64,000 bases of DNA from positions 62,001-126,000 of the forward strand of contig VRVR01000042.1 in NCBI GenBank assembly GCA_009859145.1, read 5' to 3'. Below the pieces are notes generated by a model. It did no database searches, was not told the origin of the DNA, and was given only the letters and a program-made list of their open reading frames with translations. Position 1 is the stretch's first letter, and the number at the start of each line of letters is the position of its first letter. The stretch is from Andalucia godoyi. Lineage: Eukaryota > Discoba > Jakobea > Jakobida > Andaluciidae. A program made the position numbers and the translations under genes. This document shows, one piece after another, positions 1 to 7,208 of this stretch.

Positions 1-10
1 TGTTTTTTTC

Positions 11-267
11 ATCATTGAACTCTCAAGCAGCACCTTTCATCAGAGACAAAACATCGCATGGCTCCAAAGAGGGATCTTCCCAGCCAACTCACATCGGCCA
101 TGCTCGAAGATGCTGAGACCCAAGAAACCTGTTGATTCCCCCGTCTCGTCGGAGGCGGAGAGCAACAAGAAGAAGCGATGACCCTTTTGATGCAGAGCAA
201 TCTGTCTTCGGTGGCAGCTTACCCGATGATGATGATCAATAGTGATTCATGTTTTTGGCAAGTGGCT
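11..267 (-). repeat. Dispersed repeat, copy 1 (inverted relative to 42096-42574)
   Basis: Read on the minus strand, 11-150 matches 42438-42574 (+) at roughly 80% by eye, including shared blocks such as CTCTTTGGAGCCATG and CTCTGATGAAAGGTGCTGCT. Two further collinear blocks match: 176-199 with 42211-42233 (GCATCAAAGGGTCATCGC-like) and 235-267 with 42096-42126 (TGATTCATG-TTTGGC-like). The order is preserved, so this is one inverted dispersed repeat. Copy 1 lacks about 200 bp present in copy 2. Short ORFs through it share no convincing protein. It could be a non-autonomous transposon or the end of a larger element. Its left limit may lie outside the window. Confidence 0.7.
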
Positions 268-636
268 GGGACTGCGGGTACGCTAGGCAGAGCATCGGGT
301 GTTTGGAAATCTTTAGATGTATTGTATAATAATAATGATTATTATTTTTACAGTATGAAGAATCGTGTCTCAGAGGAAACCAGAAAAGGTGCTGTGATGT
401 GCGTGCATGGGGAAACACTCGGGAGAAATTCGACGTGTGGGTTGGTTTTTCGGAGCGGTTGTTGCGCAAGGGCCGTTCTGCACGGTGCGCCGTCATTTGC
501 ATCTCATGCTTGGTCGCAACAAGGCTCTGGGTGCACTCTGGGTGGTCGAGACGGGGGGATTTGTTTACAAACACGCTTCGTTACTGGTGTGCATCACTAC
601 TACATCAACATCATCTAATGCATCAGAAACGCGCAA
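268..636. other. Intergenic, no supported gene
   Basis: Short ORFs are open on both strands, the longest being an ATG-initiated frame from 178 to 618. None shows a recognisable domain, and the frames overlap each other in the way expected of chance. A small (AAT)-rich patch lies near 327-350. Confidence 0.5.
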
Positions 637-1203
637 CTAGTTGCACAAGGTAGGCTTGGTGAAAAGCGCTGGGTCCGGGATCTGCGGCGCAAAGTCTGCA
701 AAGTCAAACTGAATGGTGCGTTCGGTACTGACGATCGTCTCGCGGACAGGATAGCTTGTTCCCTGCAGAGTGTACAGTGTGAGAGCACTCTGTGTCAGCT
801 CCCATACGTCGCACTTCCGTCCATTGATGTCGATGTTTCCACCAAAGGTTGAAAACGGCACCCATCCAAACAAGGATCCTGGCTTTCCAGTAATGTCGCG
901 AATGTTGCAGCTCTCTGTCGTAACGTCCGCGATGTACTCCTTCATCAGATCGCCTCGAGAAAGATCCGTGCGGATCAGCGTCGTATGCTGAGCAGTGTCA
1001 TAGTAGAACCACACAAACGCAGGAATCGTGGAGCTCTGGGCGATCCGCGTGTAGAACTCCGCAGTGACATTCGGTTGTATCAGCGTAAACGTCACGGTGC
1101 TAGAAAAGTCACTCGGCATCCCGGGCGGCGTCGGCGAGCTCAGCACAGCGCATCCGTTCAGCAACACCACAGCAGCAACCAGTAAAACAATTCTCATCAT
1201 CAT
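637..1203 (-). CDS. Secreted ependymin/LolA-like protein (tentative)
   Basis: 188 residues from the first of three consecutive in-frame ATGs. The open frame upstream of these starts only at a TTG. The N-terminus is a clear signal peptide, basic then hydrophobic (MMMRIVLLVAAVVLLNG), so the product should be secreted or lysosomal. The mature part has alternating beta-rich segments, two well-spaced cysteines around a central G-rich stretch and a C-x-x-W element (KCDVWEL) near residue 130. This resembles ependymin-related proteins of the LolA-like fold, which bind lipids. The family call is inference from pattern and length. It runs convergent to nothing nearby, and its upstream region (1204-1660) holds no gene. 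Confidence 0.6.
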   Translation of the reverse strand: MMMRIVLLVAAVVLLNGCAVLSSPTPPGMPSDFSSTVTFTLIQPNVTAEFYTRIAQSSTIPAFVWFYYDTAQHTTLIRTDLSRGDLMKEYIADVTTESCNIRDITGKPGSLFGWVPFSTFGGNIDINGRKCDVWELTQSALTLYTLQGTSYPVRETIVSTERTIQFDFADFAPQIPDPALFTKPTLCN

Positions 1204-1659
1204 CGACAATACAGGTGATAACAATTCCTTGTTTTTTTTAATTTTTTCTTCCTTCTTAATGAATCAAGTAATCATTTGTGCTGCTGCTGATTATGAAAGA
1301 AATAATGAAGCACTCGAGTGCCGGAGCCGGAGGAGCTGGCAGGGCCCAAAGCCAGCAACTCCTTCTGAGGGGAGGGTCTTGACCGGGCGACAAGCAGGCG
1401 AGCGTTGACATCCATCGCTTTGCATGTATAAGCAAAGCCCCATTGCATCTCCTTTTCTCAATTGTTCCCAACTGGCTGTCCATGTAAACGACGTTCTACT
1501 CTACTTTACCCACTCACCCAGAAATTTAAAGGTAGTGCTATTATGTTCGCCTTTTTGCATTCACGCCAGTCTACCGTCATTCATTTGGGGTTTTTTGTTT
1601 CACCCCAACAAGAATGATCCTGGAATCTGACGACAGACTCGCATCGAAAACTGGCCCCC
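1204..1659. other. Intergenic, upstream of secreted protein gene
   Basis: About 450 bp with no supported gene. It contains the minus-strand promoter of the gene ending at 637 and runs into the Fanzor relic that begins near 1660. Confidence 0.5.
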
Positions 1660-2110
1660 CAGCGGTTAACGTAAGCAGCATGACTGCGTCCTGTTGCCAA
1701 AGTTTGAGACATCTAGAATGGTCTTGAAAGAAGGACGGCAAATCAACAACAAGACGGCTCGTCAGATGGTGGTGACGTTGAGGGGGGGTGGTGGGTCACT
1801 TCCAATTCCGAAAAAAAGCCTGTTTCATAAGGCGACGGAATACGCGAGCCGCGAGATCCACGTTGTGAGCGAGGAGTACAACTCCAGAACATGTCGTTTT
1901 GGTGGCGCTATTCGTGAGCGGCTAGGCGGAAAACAAAGTGCTCCGATGCCCGGCATGTCCGGCCCGTCTGGATCGAGATTGAAAGGATGCGCGCAAAAAG
2001 TTTCCATTTGAAGAACGCTTCGGCGAACTGGGGCCTTCTCCCCTTCCTGAATTAAATTCACATTCCGTTCGGATGCAAGACTGAATATGGATTGGTCAGT
2101 GCTTAGTCGT
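1660..2110 (+). pseudogene. Fanzor (TnpB-like nuclease) relic A
   Basis: A broken C-terminal part of an IS605-type TnpB/Fanzor protein. From about 1680 one frame reads LLPKFETSRMV, the conserved block leading into the RuvC-II/III part of the family, followed by a K-T-A-R segment. After a short disrupted stretch the frame reads EYASREIHVVSEEYNSRTC, the segment just before the zinc ribbon. The second knuckle is found only after a frame change (near 1930-1975) and reads C-P-A-C...L-D-R-D, immediately followed by a stop in place of the usual aromatic residue. At least one frameshift and one nonsense codon make it non-functional. The N-terminal half is missing or unrecognisable. The 3' flank (1990-2110) matches relic D closely. 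Confidence 0.85.
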
Positions 2111-2163
2111 TGGGCCCGACGTGGACGATTGCCATTTCAGAGTTCAAAAAAGACAGCTACAAA

Positions 2164-2195
<32 letters not shown>

Positions 2196-2872
2196 GAAGA
2201 AGAAGACACAAGGGTACGAGACACGCAAACCAATGCTCCTATTAAAAAAACTAGTAGCCGCACAGCCAAGAAAGCAGTCGCAAACCGTACTTCTTCGCTT
2301 CTAAGCTTCAAGTCGAGGACCAAGGATGCGGAGAAGCTTACGATTTCCAGCGATCCATGAAACCCTACCAAGGAACTCAGCTGCTTCAGAGACGCTTAGG
2401 CTGATGGGCCTGCGGAGAAAGACATCTTTGCAGACGGCGCTGCCCCCCGTACTTGACAAGCACGATTGGCATAGGATGTTATACTTGATAAGCGGCGAAC
2501 AGCTTCTCGGAGTATTTTACAGTCTCGGATGCGATTCGCATCTTCTTCAGTGGACGGGGGTGCGGAGTGGTCGGCACAAGAGCAGGCGTGTTGCAGGATC
2601 TGCTCGGACGGCAATATGCGTTTGAACATCCGTGTTAGCAGAGTGAAAATGCCGCGTCGCTGTTATGTGCCGTGGTAGCCGCGCACTGGAGATATCGCAT
2701 CGGCCACAAAGCGGTTCTACCAAGTCGAAACGGATATTTAAACAATCAACACTCGTGCTCCTGCGATTTTCTTTCTTTCTTTTTTCCACACTCTCTGCAT
2801 CTCTCTTCACAACGCAAGAAACAAACAAACCAGCAAACGATCTTTGTCGAGCCGCATTCCAAACTTCCAGCA
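2111..2872. other. Intergenic with (AAG)n microsatellite
   Basis: About 760 bp. An A-run followed by a perfect (AAG)n tract occupies about 2165-2206. Short ATG-initiated ORFs exist on both strands (2326-2625 plus, 2396-2629 minus) but overlap each other and show no domain, so I do not call them. The last 120 bp are pyrimidine-rich and probably form the leader of the dehydrogenase gene. Confidence 0.5.
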
Positions 2873-3700
2873 ATGACTCCATCATCATCAACTGCAACTG
2901 CAACTGCAACCCCGGCCTTCGCTACGAAGCGCGTCCTCGTCACGGGAGGAAACTCGGGCATTGGCTATGCAATCGCCGAGAAGTTCCTGCAAGAAGGCGC
3001 AACTGTTGCAATCACTGGCCGCCGCGAGGACAAGAACAAGGAAACGGTCGACCAGCTGAACAAGGGCGCCGTCGGTTCCGCAAGGGCCCTGTACATCACT
3101 TCAGACCTCTCCAAGGAGGATCAGATCGAGGTTACAGCAAAGAAGGCAGTCGAGCTTCTTGGGGGACTGGACATCCTCGTGCACAACGCAGGTGTCGGTG
3201 GGTTTGCAGCCGTCGACCAGGCTGCTTCAGCGTACGCTGCCATTATGGATACAAACCTTCGTGCGCCGATCTTGCTGACGTCCTATTTGGTTCCCGAGCT
3301 TCGAAAGAGCGCCAAAGACGGTCACCATCCATCCATCATCTTCATCTCGTCGATTGTCACCGCAATACACGCGAAGAACTTTGGAATCTACAGCGCGTCA
3401 AAGGCAGGTCTGACACACTACGCCAAGACCGCGGCTTATGAACTCACCGCAGATGGCGTCCGGGTCAACATCGTGTCTCCGGGTCCTACTCGGACTCCGA
3501 TATTTTCAGCATCCAGCGGGGCAAACGCAGAAAAGGCAAAGGAGATGTTCGACGAAATAGCAGCGAAGAGCCCGGTTGGTCGGATTGGTGAGCCATCGGA
3601 GATTGCGGACAGTGTGCTGTTCCTCGCATCGGAGAAGGCCCTGTATCTAACTGGATCCGATCTGTTCATTGACGGAGGCTACTCGCTCGTCAGCGCTTGA
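2873..3700 (+). CDS. Short-chain dehydrogenase/reductase (SDR)
   Basis: 275 residues, the usual length for classical SDRs. An NAD(P)-dependent oxidoreductase with a Rossmann fold; the substrate cannot be told from sequence. Visible motifs in order: the dinucleotide-binding glycine motif TGGNSGIG near residues 22-29, NAG near 106, the catalytic serine in FISSIV, the Y-x-x-x-K active site in YSASKAG, then the PG motif SPGPTRTP and a C-terminal DGGYS as in enoyl/3-oxoacyl-reductase-type SDRs. The arginine pair after the second strand (TGRRED) suggests an NADP preference. The start is the first ATG after a pyrimidine-rich leader; there is no targeting peptide, only a short Ser/Thr/Ala N-terminal extension. 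Confidence 0.95.
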   Translation: MTPSSSTATATATPAFATKRVLVTGGNSGIGYAIAEKFLQEGATVAITGRREDKNKETVDQLNKGAVGSARALYITSDLSKEDQIEVTAKKAVELLGGLDILVHNAGVGGFAAVDQAASAYAAIMDTNLRAPILLTSYLVPELRKSAKDGHHPSIIFISSIVTAIHAKNFGIYSASKAGLTHYAKTAAYELTADGVRVNIVSPGPTRTPIFSASSGANAEKAKEMFDEIAAKSPVGRIGEPSEIADSVLFLASEKALYLTGSDLFIDGGYSLVSA

Positions 3701-3929
3701 ACGGCACTTGTCGCGTGTCTGGAAAGCCGTTCTTTGTCTGCGCGCTTTGAACAAACCTCAGCGGTGGTGACATGAAGAGCGGGTGGAAGGCATCTCTGAA
3801 ACGAAACAAGTATTTCGAAATAAAACATCCAAAGTGAAGAAAGAAGAAGAAGAAGAAGAAAACGGTTCGTCCGTCGCTTCTTTCTCTCTCCATGTCCATG
3901 AGCATAGCAGTTAAGCAAGCGTTTGTTGT
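3701..3929. other. Convergent 3' intergenic region
   Basis: 229 bp between two convergent genes, with an (AAG)n tract at about 3838-3861. No gene seen. Confidence 0.5.
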
Positions 3930-4820
3930 TCATGTAGCACCATCATGTGGAAGACGGAAGTCTTGCAATTCAGCCGGTCTTTCGAACGATCCTGTTTTGG
4001 AAGGAACATGAAAGTAAAAAGGAGCATTCACGGCAGTCGAGTACAGAATTCTCCAATCGGTGCTCACTTGAATGGCCTTCTCTGTCGTTACATCATTGGA
4101 TGAGTTTTCTGCCCTATGGCTCGTCGTCGCAGGTGCAGGTGTCATGCAGGATAGAGCGGAGACGCCGTACGCAGCACTGATTTCCTGGTCCAGGCGTGGC
4201 TTCTTTGCTCTGGATCTTTCCAAGTTCACTACTTCATTTGCACAGTCCTGGAACGACCTCGGCCGTCCAGCATCTGCCGCCGCGTTGTACAGCATCACAA
4301 ATTCACGGTGCCGTCTCGCCATGTCTTCCCGATTCCCTCCCGCAGGCACACAATGGTCGGACAGAAGCTTGCGCAGCTGTTTCTCATTCATGATGGAATA
4401 CACCATGTTCGGCAACTTCTTTGCAACAACCGAATTTCCTGCCGCCCCGTGGTTGCTCCCACCGCCCAACATCGCGCCAATCCCAAAACTCTGGGTCGGC
4501 CCTGTGCACTCCGCAGCGTGCTGCTCAATTCGAGACTTGTCAAACTTCTTTCCGCACATTGGGCAGGGAACATACGATAGCGTCCTTAACTGCGCCAAGA
4601 TCTCATCGACCATCTTCACGGGAACAAGCTGGTGATGTGACGTCCGTGACCTGCATACGGGACACTCCGGATGAGCAGCAGAGGCCTCGGCAAGCGCTCT
4701 GCGGATACAGAGTGCACAGAATACGTGCATGCATGGATAAACCGCAAGTGCAGTCTTTACTGTTTCGTGGCAAATCGGACACTCGACAATGGACTGGACA
4801 GCCTCCATTGCTGCGCACAT
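3930..4820 (-). CDS. RAD18-like E3 ubiquitin ligase with a C-terminal WW-like segment
   Basis: 296 residues from the first ATG after a T-rich leader (a second in-frame ATG lies four codons on). Order of parts: a C3HC4 RING at about 14-57 (CPIC...CMHVFCALC...CPVC), a C2HC UBZ4-type ubiquitin-binding finger at about 84-106 (CPMCGKKFDKSRIEQHAAEC), and a SAP-like DNA-binding helix pair at about 137-180 with the pattern typical of RAD18 (LLSDHCVPAGGNREDMARRH). This RING-UBZ-SAP layout is the RAD18 layout, which with RAD6 monoubiquitinates PCNA at stalled forks. Unusual is the last 41 residues, which read as a WW domain with the second tryptophan replaced (see findings). RAD18s are commonly longer. 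Nuclear DNA-damage tolerance is inferred from family. Confidence 0.88.
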   Translation of the reverse strand: MCAAMEAVQSIVECPICHETVKTALAVYPCMHVFCALCIRRALAEASAAHPECPVCRSRTSHHQLVPVKMVDEILAQLRTLSYVPCPMCGKKFDKSRIEQHAAECTGPTQSFGIGAMLGGGSNHGAAGNSVVAKKLPNMVYSIMNEKQLRKLLSDHCVPAGGNREDMARRHREFVMLYNAAADAGRPRSFQDCANEVVNLERSRAKKPRLDQEISAAYGVSALSCMTPAPATTSHRAENSSNDVTTEKAIQVSTDWRILYSTAVNAPFYFHVPSKTGSFERPAELQDFRLPHDGAT

Positions 4821-5126
4821 AGCCGCACAGTGCAGAAGGAGAGGGTGGTGGGAAAGGAGGGGGGAGACTAAAAAGTGAAAAAAGTGAGGAATAAAAATGA
4901 ATACATATACACCTATGTATGTGCACAAATAATGAAAGGCCTACGAATAGTGAATCACAGGAATTTTTCGAGGCAAAAATTGAAGAGTGCGACAGGTCAT
5001 TTGCACGTGCTTGTACCTGCGGTAGCTATTCATCTGTCTATTGCGAATCCACTTATTTTTATTTTCAGCTGTGAGTGGTAAAGGCACACCGCGCACGAAA
5101 CACGAATTACAATACAAAACAGAGGC
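4821..5126. other. Intergenic between two minus-strand genes
   Basis: About 300 bp forming the minus-strand leader of the RAD18-like gene and the 3' end of the glycosidase gene. AT-rich near 4890-4940. No gene seen. Confidence 0.5.
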
Positions 5127-6767
5127 CTACAAGAGGGTCCATTCCGACTTGAACGACAGAATATGAAGAGCATAGACGGCTCCCAATGAAGGGACCACCG
5201 GTTGCGAGCAAATGTCCTCGGAAACATCGGAAAGCACAACACAGATTTTGATCTTCTGCGAGTCGTGCTGCGACACCTCGACGCTGAGAACATAGTCATC
5301 TGTGACCTCGACGTGGACTTTCATCTTGTGCGCATGGGCGATCGCATCTTGTTGCATTCCGGGCTCGGGGACATAGATCTTGAACACGAGAACATCGAGA
5401 TCCGGCCGGGACGTATCGTACATGGGAATCACCGAGCCCTTTTGGACGAACACTGGAAATGAGGTCAACTGCGAATAGTCAAGTCGTTGGGTGGAGCCAC
5501 CACCGTATGACTTTGAAGTATTGAAGTAGTCAACCCAGGAGTCGGCGTGCGTAGGAAAGTACACAGAAATGGATGACGCATCCTCGTCGACAATCGGTGC
5601 AACAAGAATCTGGCTGCCAAGCATGTATTCGTACTGGTAATCGATCGGTTTAACAATCGATGAGCCGTCATACCAAGCTGCGGTGCCGGCTGCATACAGG
5701 TACGGGCTCAGCTGATAATGGATGTCAACAAACGACGCGTAAATCTTTAGCGTTTCTGCATCGAATTCCCACGGTCGGTGCTCGCCAGCCCCGCCGTTCT
5801 CAAACAAGGGGCAAAATGCAGAGAACTGGGCCCATCGCACAAATACAGTCTTTGTCCTCCCAAGAGGGCCATACTTTTCTGTGCTGCTTCGGTATCCGCC
5901 AGTGTCGGTTCCAAAACTCACATAATTATGCTTTGCGGAATCCAAAAAGTTGCCAAGCGCAACTTTCAATCCTCCGAAATCTGGGTCCTGGTCGCCCACC
6001 CAGCCGGAGAACAGTGAATACCGAGGCGAAAACTCAAAGTGGGTAAGCCCCGTTCCCGCAGGAAGGCAGTCCACTGGCCTGCTCATAAGAATGGCACCCA
6101 GCGGCCCACCTTGCTTTTGCGAGACGGTGTAGTTCCACAGTCCCCCATAGTACAAGTTCTTGTACTTATCCCAGGACTCTTTGGCCCAATCTGACGGATA
6201 CAACATAATGTACGGATCGCCCGCGTCTGCTTTAAACCCATCGAGCCCAACATCGATCCCCTTCTGCACCTGCGAGTACCACCAAGCAGCCGCAGCAGGA
6301 TTCTCGAGATCGACAAGATTCCCCGTACCATGCCACCACTTCAGGGGTTCATCCGGCTTGATCAGCACTCCCTTGGCCTTTGCTTCTGCAAAGTTTGGCG
6401 AATCTGTGTCGATAAAAGACGTCAACCACGCAATGACCTTGATTCCACGCGAATGGAAATCCGCAATCATCGACTTTGCATCTGGAAACTTGGTGCTGTC
6501 GAACAAAAAGTCGTTGAATCCAGTTGCCCATTTTGAATCAATGTTGTACAAGCCCACCCGAATGTTGCGCGAGAGGTATCCTTCCACCAAATCAACCGCA
6601 GACTGCTGTGTGTTGTTCGAATTGTGATTCCAGACCCAGTGTGTGTGCACAGTCTCTGAATAAACCGGATCCAAGCACACGGATCCACACGGACGAACCA
6701 AAAAGCCGCGCCCGAGAGCTCCCGAAAACGCACCCACGCACAGCAAAAGACCAAACACCACGCTCAT
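5127..6767 (-). CDS. Secreted glycoside hydrolase family 31 (alpha-glucosidase/xylosidase type)
   Basis: 546 residues with an N-terminal signal peptide (MSVVFGLLLCVGAFSGALG). The body is a GH31 (beta/alpha)8 barrel. The catalytic nucleophile is probably D181 in DGFKADAGD, and the general acid/base probably D259 in SGWVGDQDPDF; GTDTGGY near 286-292 and the aromatic WWHGTG near 144-149 line the pocket. A beta-sheet C-terminal region follows (SQILVAPIV, VFVQKGSVIPM). GH31 enzymes hydrolyse alpha-glucosides, alpha-xylosides or sulfoquinovosides by retention; which one is not decidable here. Most members have a 200-300-residue N-terminal beta-sandwich before the barrel; here the barrel begins almost directly after the signal peptide. 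Likely an extracellular or vacuolar digestive enzyme. Confidence 0.92.
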   Translation of the reverse strand: MSVVFGLLLCVGAFSGALGRGFLVRPCGSVCLDPVYSETVHTHWVWNHNSNNTQQSAVDLVEGYLSRNIRVGLYNIDSKWATGFNDFLFDSTKFPDAKSMIADFHSRGIKVIAWLTSFIDTDSPNFAEAKAKGVLIKPDEPLKWWHGTGNLVDLENPAAAAWWYSQVQKGIDVGLDGFKADAGDPYIMLYPSDWAKESWDKYKNLYYGGLWNYTVSQKQGGPLGAILMSRPVDCLPAGTGLTHFEFSPRYSLFSGWVGDQDPDFGGLKVALGNFLDSAKHNYVSFGTDTGGYRSSTEKYGPLGRTKTVFVRWAQFSAFCPLFENGGAGEHRPWEFDAETLKIYASFVDIHYQLSPYLYAAGTAAWYDGSSIVKPIDYQYEYMLGSQILVAPIVDEDASSISVYFPTHADSWVDYFNTSKSYGGGSTQRLDYSQLTSFPVFVQKGSVIPMYDTSRPDLDVLVFKIYVPEPGMQQDAIAHAHKMKVHVEVTDDYVLSVEVSQHDSQKIKICVVLSDVSEDICSQPVVPSLGAVYALHILSFKSEWTLL

Positions 6768-7208
6768 TCGCAATGTCTTTTTTCAAAATTCTCTGGCCTT
6801 TATTTATTATTATTTTTTATTCGATTCCAAAACCAAATTAATTAATTATAATAAATCCAGGATACAATCAAAGAACGGGAATGAATCACGGGAGGCAAAC
6901 CCAACCACAGAACTCGGAAAGCAGGACAGGAATGCTTCCAGTCGTAGTGTAGGACTGGATACTCGAATGCAACGAGGAGGGCCCATGCGTGTGTGTGGTC
7001 AGTGTCTTGTTGCTTGGTGAGAGGGGAGAGAGAGAGAGAGAGCGACTGACTACAGACTAGATAATGAGTTGCGAACTGCAAAAGCACTCCGCTCTCGGGT
7101 CGGTAATTTCTTGTTGGGTTTTTTAATTCTTGTTTTTTTTTTTTTTTTGGTTTGACGGTTCTCTCATCTTGTCTTGTGTTTTTTTGCGAGTGAGTGGGAG
7201 AGAGGAAG
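6768..7208. promoter_or_regulatory. Divergent promoter region
   Basis: 440 bp between divergently transcribed GH31 and LRR genes. Contains an (AG)n tract at about 7021-7042 and a T-run at 7132-7148 just upstream of the LRR gene start. No gene seen. Confidence 0.4.

Noticed and set aside
178-618. 146-residue ORF partly inside dispersed repeat copy 1
   Set aside because: Overlapping frames on both strands are equally open, and the part inside the repeat does not conserve a frame against copy 2.
2326-2625. 99-residue plus ORF and overlapping 77-residue minus ORF upstream of the SDR gene
   Set aside because: They overlap in opposite directions, with no similarity to known domains and no typical leader.
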